From the NCBI RefSeq assembly GCF_014451325.2, contig NZ_JACSCH020000005.1:178648-242647 (forward strand): a DNA stretch of 64,000 nucleotides, given 5' to 3'. The translations under genes were made by a program, and so were the position numbers. Below are positions 18,441 to 26,154 of the stretch, in pieces (the first letter of the stretch is position 1; each line of letters begins with the position of its first letter). The notes beneath the pieces are model-generated. The model made no database searches and had not been told where the DNA came from. It saw only the letters and a list, made by a program, of their open reading frames with translations. The stretch comes from Streptomyces sp. CB02980 (GTDB taxonomy: Bacteria > Actinomycetota > Actinomycetes > Streptomycetales > Streptomycetaceae).

Positions 18441-20252
18441 CTACTGCGGCGCGAGCTTCTCCGCGAGGCCCGGGTTCTCGTCCAGCCAGGTGCGGACGGC
18501 CTGCTGCTCCTTGCCCTTGCCGGTCTCCTGGATGACGGCTTCGAGATCCGTGAGCTGCTTCTCGGTCAGCTCGAAGTTCTTCAGCCAGGCGCCGACCTCG
18601 GGGTTCTCGGCGGCGAATCCCTTACGGGCCAGGGTGTGGACGCCGTCGCCCTTGCCCCAGGAGCCCTTGGGGTCGGCGAGCTTCTTCAGGTCGTGCGCGG
18701 CGTAGGCCCAGTGCGGCGACCAGAGGGTCACGACGACCGGTTCCTTGCGCTCGTAGGCGCGCTTCAGCTCGGCGAGCATGCCGGGCGTGGAGCCGTCGAC
18801 GACCTCGTACTCGCCCTCCAGGCCGTACTCCTTGAGGACCTTGTCCTTCAGGATGCCCATCATTCCGGCGCTGGGCTCGATGCCGACGATCCGGCCCTTG
18901 AACTGTCCGGCCTTGCCCTTGAGGTCGGCGAGCGAGTCCACGCCCTTCACGTACGAGGGGACGGAGAGCTCGAGCGAGGTGGGACCGTACCAGGAGCCGA
19001 GGTCCTCCAGCTTGTTCTTGTACTTCTCCCAGTACTGGGCATGGGTGACGGGCAGCCAGGAGTCGGTCTGGAAGTCGAGCTGGCCGCCGGCCAGGCCGGT
19101 GTAGAGCGCGCCGGCCTCCAGCTGCTTGGTGTCGACCTCGTACCCGCGGCGCTCCAGGAGCTCCTTCCACAGGTACGTGGAGGCGATGCCCTCGTCCCAG
19201 GGGATGTAGCCGATGCTGATCTTCTTGCCGTGACCGCCGTTCGGACCCGAGGCGGTGGTGGAGCTCGTACCGGAGCCGCCGAGGAAGCCCGTACCGCCGG
19301 CGACGAGGGCGAGCACGACGACCCCGACGAGTGCGGTGACGGGCTGCGGGCGGTGGGCCCAGATCTTCGCCCCGGGGCGCCTGGCGCTCAGCGCGGCGCG
19401 GGCCTTGGCGGCGGCGCGGCGGCCGAGCGGGGAGACCTGGCGGCCGAGGGCGCCGGTCATCCGGTCCAGGTACATGGCGAGGACGACGATGGAGATGCCG
19501 GCCTCGAAGCCGAGGCCGATGTCGACGTTGCCGATGGCGCGGTAGACGGCGCCGCCGAGCCCGCCGCCGCCGACCATGCCGGCGATGACGACCATGGACA
19601 GGCCGAGCATGATGACCTGGTTGATGCCGGCCATGATCGTCGGCAGGGCCAGCGGGAGCTGCACGCGCAGCAGCGTGTTGCGCGGGGTGGTGCCGAACGC
19701 CTCGGCGGCCTCGACGAGTTCACCGTCGACCTGCCGGATGCCCAGCTCGGTCATGCGGACGCCCGGGGGCAGCGCGAAGACGATGGTGGCGATGATGCCG
19801 GGGACGACGCCGACGCCGAAGAAGATGATGCCGGGGATGAGGTAGACCATCGCCGGCATGGTCTGCATGAAGTCGAGGACCGGCCGGAGCACGGCACTGA
19901 CGGTCTTCGAACGGGCCGCCCAGATGCCGAGCGGTACGGCGATCACCAGGGTCACCAGGGTGGCGACGAGAACGAGCGACAGGGTCGCCATGGCCTCGTC
20001 CCACAGCTGGACCGAGTCGACGAGCGCGAACCCGGCGAAGGCGAGCACGCCGGCGGCGAGCCCGCGCAGCCACCAGGCGACGACGGCGAGGATGCCGGCG
20101 AAGAGCAGCGGCTGGGGCGCGGACAGGACGGCGTCGATGCCGTCGTAGAGGCCGGTGACGCCGGTGCTGACGGCGTCGAAGAGCCAGGAGAACTGGGCCT
20201 GGAGCCAGTCGACGGAGCTGTCGACCCACTCGCCGAGGGGAAGCCTAGGCAC
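18441..20252 (-). CDS. Glycine betaine/proline ABC transporter: fused permease and substrate-binding protein
   Basis: A 603-residue fusion. Residues 1-280 are an OpuAB/ProW-type permease with about six helices and the coupling motif EAAEAFGTTPRNTLLRVQLP. After a linker and a membrane anchor (residues about 300-320), residues 335-603 are an OpuAC/ProX-type binding domain (KISIGYIPWDEG, WLPVTHAQYWEKY, VTLWSPHWAY; the Trp residues form the betaine-binding aromatic box). Tethering the receptor to the permease is known in the OpuA family. GTG 20252 overlaps the ATPase stop by 8 bases. Imports compatible solutes under osmotic stress. Confidence 0.9.
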   Translation of the reverse strand: MPRLPLGEWVDSSVDWLQAQFSWLFDAVSTGVTGLYDGIDAVLSAPQPLLFAGILAVVAWWLRGLAAGVLAFAGFALVDSVQLWDEAMATLSLVLVATLVTLVIAVPLGIWAARSKTVSAVLRPVLDFMQTMPAMVYLIPGIIFFGVGVVPGIIATIVFALPPGVRMTELGIRQVDGELVEAAEAFGTTPRNTLLRVQLPLALPTIMAGINQVIMLGLSMVVIAGMVGGGGLGGAVYRAIGNVDIGLGFEAGISIVVLAMYLDRMTGALGRQVSPLGRRAAAKARAALSARRPGAKIWAHRPQPVTALVGVVVLALVAGGTGFLGGSGTSSTTASGPNGGHGKKISIGYIPWDEGIASTYLWKELLERRGYEVDTKQLEAGALYTGLAGGQLDFQTDSWLPVTHAQYWEKYKNKLEDLGSWYGPTSLELSVPSYVKGVDSLADLKGKAGQFKGRIVGIEPSAGMMGILKDKVLKEYGLEGEYEVVDGSTPGMLAELKRAYERKEPVVVTLWSPHWAYAAHDLKKLADPKGSWGKGDGVHTLARKGFAAENPEVGAWLKNFELTEKQLTDLEAVIQETGKGKEQQAVRTWLDENPGLAEKLAPQ

Positions 20253-21456
20253 GGGCGGTCAGCTCCTTCTTCGGCTGGGTGGCGGCCTTGGTGCCGGCCT
20301 CGGTGTCGGCCTTGGTGTCGGTCTCACTGCCGGTCGTGCTGTCGGACTTGCTGCCGGTCGCGATGCCGGTCGTACCACTGGCCGTGCCGTCGGCCTTTGT
20401 GCCGGCCGGGGCGCCGGCGTCCCTCGCGCCGAGTCCGCCCATGACGGCGAGCAGACGCTCCGTCGGTACGACTCCGAGGACGGAACCGTCGGAGTCCTGG
20501 ACGGTCACGGGGTGCGGGGCGCGGGCGGCGACCGCGCACAGGTCGGCGACGAGCGTGTCCGGCCCGACCACCTGGCAGGCGCAGCCGGCGGGGCAGTCCG
20601 CCGGGGTGGCGCCGCCCGTCATGACGGCGGAGGCGGTGAGCACCCGGGAGCGGTCGACGTCCTGGATGAAGGAGGCGACGTAGTCGTCGGCGGGGCGGAC
20701 CAGGATGTCCTCGGCGGTGCCGAGCTGCACGATCCTGCCGTCGCGCATGACGGCGATCCGGTCGCCGAGGCGCATGGCCTCGTTGAGGTCGTGGGTGATG
20801 AAGACGATGGTCTTCTTCAGCCGCTGCTGGAGGACGAGGAGCTGGTCCTGCATGTCGCGGCGGATCAGCGGGTCGAGCGCGCTGAAGGACTCGTCCATGA
20901 GGAGCAGGTCGGCGTCGGTCGCGAGCGCGCGGGCCAGGCCGACGCGCTGCTGCATGCCGCCGGAGAGCTCGTCGGGCCAGGACTTCTCCCAGCCGGCGAG
21001 GCCGCACAGTTCGAGGGCCTCGGTGGCCCGGGTCTCTCGCTCCGCGCGCGGGACACCCTGGACCTCCAGGCCGTAGGCGGCGTTCTCCAGAACGTTTCGG
21101 TGCGGGAACAGCGCGAAGTGCTGGAAGACCATGCTGATCTTGGTGGAGCGGACCGTGCGCAGATCGCGGGGGGACAGCGCGGTGAGGTCACGTCCGTCGA
21201 AGAGGACCCGGCCGGCGGTGGGCTCGAGCAGGCCGTTGAGCATGCGGAGAAGGGTCGACTTACCGGACCCGGAGAGCCCCATCACGACGAAGATCTGGCC
21301 GGGCTCGACGGTGAAACCGGCGTCCACGACGGCTGCTGTCGTCCCCTCGGCGCGCAGCTCCTCGCGGTCGGCGTCGCCGGCGGCGAGCCTGCGGACGGCT
21401 TCGTCGGGTCGTCTGCCGAACACCTTGAACAGGTGGTCTGCCTGGAGCCTGGACAC
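20245..21456 (-). CDS. Glycine betaine/proline ABC transporter ATPase
   Basis: A 403-residue ATP-binding subunit with Walker A GLSGSGKST, signature LSGGMQQRVGLARA, Walker B LLLMDESFSALDP and the H-loop ITHD, followed by a degenerate CBS-like tail containing CPAGCACQVV. The last 45 residues are a low-complexity Thr/Gly/Lys/Asp tail encoded by imperfect short repeats. GTG 21456 is chosen because GTGAGG lies 5 bases upstream and homology begins with VSRLQADHLFKVFG; the frame extends to 21645, but that part is the structured leader. Operon with the permease-receptor fusion. Confidence 0.9.
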   Translation of the reverse strand: MSRLQADHLFKVFGRRPDEAVRRLAAGDADREELRAEGTTAAVVDAGFTVEPGQIFVVMGLSGSGKSTLLRMLNGLLEPTAGRVLFDGRDLTALSPRDLRTVRSTKISMVFQHFALFPHRNVLENAAYGLEVQGVPRAERETRATEALELCGLAGWEKSWPDELSGGMQQRVGLARALATDADLLLMDESFSALDPLIRRDMQDQLLVLQQRLKKTIVFITHDLNEAMRLGDRIAVMRDGRIVQLGTAEDILVRPADDYVASFIQDVDRSRVLTASAVMTGGATPADCPAGCACQVVGPDTLVADLCAVAARAPHPVTVQDSDGSVLGVVPTERLLAVMGGLGARDAGAPAGTKADGTASGTTGIATGSKSDSTTGSETDTKADTEAGTKAATQPKKELTARA

Positions 21457-21474
21457 ATAGACCTCACGGGTAGC

Positions 21475-21514
21475 AACGAAAACGGCCCCCGCCACCCCCG
21501 CGTGGTTGGGCCGT
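21475..21514 (-). terminator. Intrinsic-terminator-like hairpin inside the betaine operon leader
   Basis: Arms ACGGCCC (21514-21508) and GGGCCGT (21488-21482 region), with inner CCAC/GTGG pairs, are followed on the minus strand by TTTTCGTT. It ends about 20 bases before the ATPase start codon. No gene on this strand lies upstream for at least 1.2 kb, so it is an attenuator candidate rather than a terminator for an upstream gene. Confidence 0.6.
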
Positions 21515-21618
21515 GGAGCGGGCGGGATCGGCCCGCGGGCCCGTCGCGTACGGGGATCCTTTTGTTGAATCCCGTACCGGGTTCCGCTCCGGGCCTGCGC
21601 CTGCCCTGCTTCACAGGG
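21515..21618 (-). promoter_or_regulatory. Structured leader (possible riboswitch-like element) of the betaine operon
   Basis: On the minus strand: a closing stem GGAGCGG/CCGCTCC (21590-21584 with 21521-21515); a second stem GTACGGGAT/ATCCCCGTAC (21577-21569 with 21557-21548, one bulge); a third stem GCGGG/CCCGC (21536-21532 with 21526-21522). The closing stem directly abuts the terminator arm. GGGCCG at 21534-21529 could instead pair with the terminator's CGGCCC. A fourth small hairpin, CCCTG/CAGGG, lies at 21604-21618. Not recognised as a known family. Confidence 0.5.
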
Positions 21619-21631
21619 TGCAAACGCAAAG

Positions 21632-21645
21632 GTGACGGGGGTCAC
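21632..21645. promoter_or_regulatory. Crp-like site upstream of the betaine operon
   Basis: GTGACGGGGGTCAC fits the Streptomyces Crp pattern GTG-N6-GNCAC and is an inverted repeat. It lies about 190 bases before the ATPase start, where the promoter would be. Confidence 0.35.
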
Positions 21646-21712
21646 GTGTGAGGGGTAGGAACCGCCGGCACCGCGAACGCGTCACCGGACGCCACAGCCG
21701 CGTCCCTCGGCC

Positions 21713-21798
21713 GCGTGCTCGGCGAAACGCGTCCGTCTGCGCGTGCTCGGCGAATCGCGTCCCCCGGCGCATGCTCGGCGAATCGCGTCCCCCGGCCC
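21713..21798. repeat. 28-bp tandem repeat upstream of the exonuclease gene
   Basis: Three copies of a unit containing TGCTCGGCGAAWCGCGTCC, starting at 21716, 21744 and 21772. The second and third copies are nearly identical. The rest of 21646-21829 shows no gene. Confidence 0.85.
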
Positions 21799-21829
21799 CG
21801 GAGGCGCCCCGAGCCCTAAAATCAAGCAG

Positions 21830-22750
21830 GTGACTCGACGCCTCATGCTTCTCGACACCGCCAGCCTCTACTTCCGCGCCTACTTCGGCGTACCGGACTC
21901 CGTCCGGGCCCCCGACGGCTCCCCCGTGAACGCCGTGCGCGGACTGCTCGACTTCATCACCCGGCTCGTCCAGGACCACCACCCGGACGACCTCGTGGCC
22001 TGCTGGGACAACGACTGGCGGCCGCAGTGGCGGGTCGACCTGATCCCCTCGTACAAGGCGCACCGGGTGGCCGTGGAGACGGAGACCGGCCCGGACGAGG
22101 AGGAGATCCCGGACACCCTGTCCCCGCAGGTGCCGGTGATCGAGGAGGTCCTGGCGGCACTCGGCATCGCCCGGATCGGGGCGGCCGGCTACGAGGCGGA
22201 CGACGTGATCGGGACGCTCGCGGGACACGCGTCGGGGCCGGTGGACATCGTCACGGGTGACCGGGACCTCTTCCAACTGGTGGACGACGCGCGGGGCGTC
22301 CGCGTGCTGTACCCGCGCAAGGGCGTCGGCGACTGCGACCTGGTGGACGCGGAGCTGATCCACACGAAGTACGGAGTGCGCCCCGACCAGTACGCGGACT
22401 TCGCGGCGCTGCGCGGTGACGCGAGCGACGGCCTCCCCGGGGTGAAGGGCATCGGCGAGAAGACGGCCGCGCAGCTGATCACGGAGTACGGGGACCTGAC
22501 GGGCGTACGGACGGCGGCGGAGGACCGGACGTCGAAGCTGACGCCGGCCAAGCGGCGCGGAATCGTGGAGGCGGCGGCATACCTGGACGTCGCGCCGACG
22601 GTGGTGCGCGTCGCCGGGGACGTACCGCTGCCGGAGTTCGACGCGACCCTGCCGAAGGCTCCCCGTGACCCGGCGGCCCTCGACGCCCTCGTGAAGCGCT
22701 GGGGTCTCGGCGGGGCCGTGGGCCGTCTGCTTCCGGTCCTGGAACGCTGA
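21830..22750 (+). CDS. 5'-3' exonuclease (FEN/PolA 5'-nuclease family)
   Basis: A 306-residue stand-alone 5' nuclease. It shows LLDTASLYFRAYFGV (first metal Asp), ACWDNDWRPQWRVDLIPSYK, GYEADDVIGTLA and DIVTGDRDLFQLV (acidic metal ligands), and the helix-hairpin-helix GLPGVKGIGEKTAAQLI. Removes RNA primers or flaps in replication and repair. GTG 21830 begins VTRRLMLLD; ATG 21845 (AGGTGA 11 bases upstream) is a realistic alternative. Tandem repeats occupy the region just before it. Confidence 0.87.
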   Translation: MTRRLMLLDTASLYFRAYFGVPDSVRAPDGSPVNAVRGLLDFITRLVQDHHPDDLVACWDNDWRPQWRVDLIPSYKAHRVAVETETGPDEEEIPDTLSPQVPVIEEVLAALGIARIGAAGYEADDVIGTLAGHASGPVDIVTGDRDLFQLVDDARGVRVLYPRKGVGDCDLVDAELIHTKYGVRPDQYADFAALRGDASDGLPGVKGIGEKTAAQLITEYGDLTGVRTAAEDRTSKLTPAKRRGIVEAAAYLDVAPTVVRVAGDVPLPEFDATLPKAPRDPAALDALVKRWGLGGAVGRLLPVLER

Positions 22751-22789
22751 AGAAATCAGGCCACACTGGGTCGACCGCGCCTCGGGATG

Positions 22790-22808
22790 CTAGCTTAGGC
22801 ATACCTAA
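22790..22808. promoter_or_regulatory. DmdR/IdeR iron box
   Basis: CTAGCTTAGGCATACCTAA matches the 19-base DtxR-family consensus TWAGGTWAGSCTWACCTWA at about 16 positions, and includes the TTAGG/CCTAA inverted repeat. It lies 42 bases before the siderophore-interacting protein, so that gene should be repressed when iron is plentiful. Confidence 0.8.
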
Positions 22809-22850
22809 GTACCTAGTACGTCGAGTTACGTCGAGTCAGGAGAGCCACTC

Positions 22851-23684
22851 GTGGCGGAGCAGCCCCGCAAGGCACCGAAGGCCACCGAAGCGCGTGTGGT
22901 GCGCACCGAGCGCATCACCCCGCACATGGTGCGGGTCGTTCTGGGCGGCCCCGGTCTCGACGCCTTCGAGGTCGGCGCGTACACCGACCACTACGTGAAG
23001 CTGCTCTTCGCCCCCGAGGGCATCGCCTATCCGGAGCCGTTCGACATGGACCGGATCCGGGAGGAGTTCCCCCGGGAGCAGTGGCCGACGACGCGGACGT
23101 ACACCGTACGGGCCTGGGACCCGGTCCACCGCGAGCTGACCATCGACTTCGTGGTCCATGGCGACGAGGGCCTCGCGGGTCCGTGGGCGGCGCGGGCACA
23201 GGCGGGCGAGACGGTGCGCTTCCTCGGCCCCGGCGGCGGCTACACGCCGGACCCGGCGGCGGACTGGCACCTGCTCGCGGGCGACGAGAGCGCGCTGCCG
23301 GCGATCGCGGTGGCCCTGGAGCGGCTGCCCGCGGGGGCGCGCGTGCACGCGTTCGTGGAGATCTCGGACGCCGACGAGGAGCAGAAGTTCGCGACGGAGC
23401 ACGACATCCACGTCTCCTGGCTGCACCGGGGTGACCGCCCGGCGGGCCACGCGCTCGTCGAGGCCGTGCAGACCCTGGACTTCCCGGCGGGCGACGTGCA
23501 CGCCTTCGTCCACGGCGAGGCGGGCTTCGTGAAGGACCTCCGCCGCCACCTGCGACAGGACCGCGGGATCCCGCGCGAGCGGCTGTCGATCTCGGGCTAC
23601 TGGCGCCAGGGCAAGTCGGACGAGGCCTGGCGCGCGATCAAGCGCGAGTGGAACGACCAGGTGGAGCGCGAGCAGGAGAACTGA
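22851..23684 (+). CDS. Siderophore-interacting protein (FAD-dependent ferric-siderophore reductase)
   Basis: A 277-residue SIP/ViuB-type flavoprotein. An FAD-binding barrel (RITPHMVRVVLGG, then RTYTVRAWDP, residues about 15-120) is followed by a NAD(P)H-binding Rossmann-like domain (LLAGDESALPAIAVALERL, FVHGEAGFVKDLRRHL). It reduces ferric siderophores in the cytosol to free iron. GTG 22851 has AGGAGAG upstream. An iron box precedes it, and a strong terminator follows at 23711. Confidence 0.9.
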   Translation: MAEQPRKAPKATEARVVRTERITPHMVRVVLGGPGLDAFEVGAYTDHYVKLLFAPEGIAYPEPFDMDRIREEFPREQWPTTRTYTVRAWDPVHRELTIDFVVHGDEGLAGPWAARAQAGETVRFLGPGGGYTPDPAADWHLLAGDESALPAIAVALERLPAGARVHAFVEISDADEEQKFATEHDIHVSWLHRGDRPAGHALVEAVQTLDFPAGDVHAFVHGEAGFVKDLRRHLRQDRGIPRERLSISGYWRQGKSDEAWRAIKREWNDQVEREQEN

Positions 23685-23710
23685 GGCACGGAGCCGGGCA
23701 GTTCGGCTCA

Positions 23711-23753
23711 CGGCGCGGGGCCCGGGGTGATCCCCCGGGCCCCGCGCCGTTTG
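23711..23753 (+). terminator. Terminator of the siderophore-interacting protein gene
   Basis: A 17-bp perfect GC stem (CGGCGCGGGGCCCGGGG and its complement at 23733-23749), separated by 5 bases and followed by TTT. It is 27 bases past the stop codon. Confidence 0.85.
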
Positions 23754-23754
23754 C

Positions 23755-23822
23755 GACCGGGACGCCGTACCGCGGTGGGGATGGTCCCGACCGGGACGCC
23801 GTACCGGGGCGGGGATGTTCCT
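23755..23822. repeat. 34-bp direct repeat between genes
   Basis: Two copies beginning GACCGGGACGCCGTACCG (23755 and 23789) and ending GGGGATG, with three differences. Non-coding, between the terminator and the MerR stop; no function inferred. Confidence 0.8.
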
Positions 23823-23946
23823 GCCGCCGCCAGTGCAAGGCACCGAGAGCCCGGCCCGATCCGCAAGACACCCCTGGGCCTGGGGCCCGCCCGGCGGATC
23901 AGGGTCGGATACGCCGCGGCCCCGGCCGTGATCTGCCGGACACCCC

Positions 23947-24579
23947 CTAGGTGGCCTGCCCGTACATGCGGTCCGAGGTGTCCGTCTGGGCCATCCGCCG
24001 CAGCGCCGAGAAGATCGCTTCGCCGATGACCGTGCCGACGACCACGCTCTCGACCAGCTCCTCGCGCGCCACATTGCGCGCCACGTAGTCCAGGTCGGCC
24101 CGCGCCACCCGCTCCGCCGCGTCCGCGTACGTGTCCAGGACTTCGACGAACGACCCGTGGCCTGCCTCGTCGACCGCCGCGAGGGCCACGGCAAGCGCCT
24201 CCGAGGCCGGGTTGCCCTGGTGCACCCGCCAGCCGCGCGCGGCGATCAGCGCCGCGACCTGCTTCCGCGCGTCCTCGATCCCGGCCTGCGACTCGCGGTC
24301 GTAACGCGGCACCAGCCCGGAGGCCACCGTGCCCAGCAGCTTGTGCACCGACCGTTCGGGGTCGTCGATCGCGAGGATCACCTCACGGACCGCCGCCACC
24401 GACAAACCGCCCACATCGAGGAGCGCCCGGATCAGGCGGAGGCGCTGCACATGCGCCTCCCCGTACGAGGCCTGGTTCGGGCTCGTCAGTTCCCCGGCGG
24501 GCAGCAGTCCTTCCCGAACGTAGAACTTGATCGTCGGGATGGACACCCCGGTTCTGCGACTCAACTCTCCGATGCGCAC
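23947..24579 (-). CDS. MerR-family transcriptional regulator
   Basis: A 210-residue regulator with the MerR winged helix at the very start (RIGELSRRTGVSIPTIKFYV, then REGLLPAGELTS; residues 2-32) and the usual dimerisation helix. The C-terminal 110 residues are a helical domain, with no Cys cluster, so a non-metal ligand is more likely. GTG 24579 has AAGGTGA 8 bases upstream. It is divergent from a two- or three-gene membrane-protein operon; the shared gap carries GATAGTGG repeats. Confidence 0.87.
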   Translation of the reverse strand: MRIGELSRRTGVSIPTIKFYVREGLLPAGELTSPNQASYGEAHVQRLRLIRALLDVGGLSVAAVREVILAIDDPERSVHKLLGTVASGLVPRYDRESQAGIEDARKQVAALIAARGWRVHQGNPASEALAVALAAVDEAGHGSFVEVLDTYADAAERVARADLDYVARNVAREELVESVVVGTVIGEAIFSALRRMAQTDTSDRMYGQAT

Positions 24580-24635
24580 CGCGCGTTCACCTTCCTGGTC
24601 TTGCTTCGGCCTTGCCGACCGACACTCCCATCATA

Positions 24636-24673
24636 GATAGTGGCGCTATCAGATAGTGGCTAGTCCCACTATC
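24636..24673. promoter_or_regulatory. Candidate MerR operator cluster
   Basis: GATAGTGG occurs at 24636-24643 and 24652-24659 and as its complement at 24666-24673. The last two form an 8-bp perfect inverted repeat with a 6-base spacer; GATAG/CTATC at 24636-24650 forms a second. The cluster lies between the divergent MerR and membrane-protein genes. Confidence 0.6.
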
Positions 24674-24696
24674 CATACTTCCCACGGGGGATCCGT

Positions 24697-25701
24697 ATGT
24701 CCTCAGCGCACAAGAACCCGCTCCTGCGGCTCCATCGACCGCTGGTCTGGGTCGCCGTCTCCATGGGCGCTGTCGCCCTGGTCTCCGCCGTCGGCATCTT
24801 CGTCGACGACCGGATCCTGGTCGGAGTGCCGATCTGGACCAAGCCGTTCAAGTTCTCGGTCTCGTTACTCGCGTACACACTCTCGCTCGCCTGGATGATC
24901 TCGCTGCTGCCCCGCGGCCGCCGCGTCGGCTGGTGGGCCGGAACCGTGGTCGCCGTCACCAGCGCCGGCGAGATGGTGCTCATCACCCTCCAGGTGATCC
25001 GCGGCAAGCGGAGTCACTTCAACCACGCCACCCCCTTCGACGACGCCGTCTTCCAGATCATGGGCGTCTCCATCCTGGTGCTCTGGCTGAGCGCGCTCGT
25101 CATCGCGGTGCTCCTGCTGCGCGCCAAGATCCTCGACCGGGCGATGGCCTGGGCTGTCCGGCTGTCCTCGCTGATCGCCCTTGCGGGCGCCGGGCTGGGC
25201 TTCCTGATGGTCCGTCCGACCCCGGAGCAGCTGGAGGTCGACGAATCGCCGATCATCGGCGCCCACGCCGTCGGCGTGCCGGACGGCGGCCCTTCGATGC
25301 CACTGACCGGCTGGGCGAGCAACGGCGGCGACCTGCGCATCCCGCACTTCTTCGGCATGCACGCCCTGCAGCTGCTCCCGCTGCTTCTGCTCGTCCTGGC
25401 CGCGCTCGCACCGCGCTTCGCCCGCCTCGCGGACGAACGGGTACGGCTCCGGCTCACCTTCACCGCCTCGGCCGCGTACACCGCGACCTTCGTCCTGCTG
25501 ACCTGGCAGGCCCTGCGCGGCCAGGCCCTGTTCGCACCGGACGGCGCGACGCTGGCGGGCGCGGGGGCGATCGTCCTGCTGGGCGGGGCTGCCGCGGCAC
25601 TCTCCCTCCGGGGGGCCTCCCCCTCCCCCACCCCCTCCCCTCCCTCCCCGTCCTCGCCCGCCCCCGCCCCCGCTCCCTCCCAGGAAAAGGTCACCTCATG
25701 A
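24697..25701 (+). CDS. Uncharacterised membrane protein
   Basis: A 334-residue membrane protein with about eight hydrophobic segments (near residues 15-35, 45-70, 75-95, 115-145, 150-170, 215-245, 260-280, 285-305) and a Pro/Ser-rich cytosolic tail encoded by low-complexity C/T-rich DNA (25610-25685). A polar loop between segments 5 and 6 contains DESPIIGAHAVG and HFFGMHALQLLPLLLL. I do not recognise a named family. ATG 24697 has a GGGGG ribosome-site-like run upstream. The stop overlaps the next gene's start (ATGA), so the two proteins are co-produced, probably under the divergent MerR regulator. Confidence 0.75.
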   Translation: MSSAHKNPLLRLHRPLVWVAVSMGAVALVSAVGIFVDDRILVGVPIWTKPFKFSVSLLAYTLSLAWMISLLPRGRRVGWWAGTVVAVTSAGEMVLITLQVIRGKRSHFNHATPFDDAVFQIMGVSILVLWLSALVIAVLLLRAKILDRAMAWAVRLSSLIALAGAGLGFLMVRPTPEQLEVDESPIIGAHAVGVPDGGPSMPLTGWASNGGDLRIPHFFGMHALQLLPLLLLVLAALAPRFARLADERVRLRLTFTASAAYTATFVLLTWQALRGQALFAPDGATLAGAGAIVLLGGAAAALSLRGASPSPTPSPPSPSSPAPAPAPSQEKVTS

Positions 25702-26150
25702 CAGGCTTCCTCTTCGAGCTGACGTTCCTGCTCGCCGCGCCGGTGTGGCTCCTGATGATCTTCGCGCCGGCCTGGCGGATCACCGAACGCGTCGCGGCCT
25801 CGCCGCTCACCGTGCTGCCGCTCCTGGCGGTCTGGGCGGTCCTGGCCGCCCCGGTCGCACCGGAGCTGTGGACGGCGGTCAGCAGCCCCGACATCGACAC
25901 CTTCCGTGACCTCGCGACGCTCGCGAACGGAGCCGGTGCGATCTGGGCCCAGGTCATCGCCTGGGACCTGCTGCTCGGTCAGTGGATGTACCGGGAGGCC
26001 CGTCGCCTCGCCGTGCCGCCGCTCCTGATGGGTCCTCTCCTGATCCTGACGATCCTTCTCTCCCCTCTCGGGCTGCCTCTGTTCCTGGTGGTCCGCGCGG
26101 TGTGGACGACCAGGGCGCTGCGGCGACGGACCGAGCCCGCACTAACCTGA
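25698..26150 (+). CDS. ABA4-like family membrane protein
   Basis: A 150-residue protein with four hydrophobic helices and the ABA4-like (DUF4281) pattern FELTFLLAAPVWLLMIFAP, WAQVIAWDLLLGQWMYREA and LLSPLGLPLFLVVR. Plant ABA4 is needed for neoxanthin formation; the role of bacterial members is not settled. It overlaps the preceding membrane-protein gene by 4 bases (ATGA) and is followed after 4 bases by the ADP-ribosylglycohydrolase. Confidence 0.78.
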   Translation: MTGFLFELTFLLAAPVWLLMIFAPAWRITERVAASPLTVLPLLAVWAVLAAPVAPELWTAVSSPDIDTFRDLATLANGAGAIWAQVIAWDLLLGQWMYREARRLAVPPLLMGPLLILTILLSPLGLPLFLVVRAVWTTRALRRRTEPALT

Positions 26151-26154
26151 CCGG

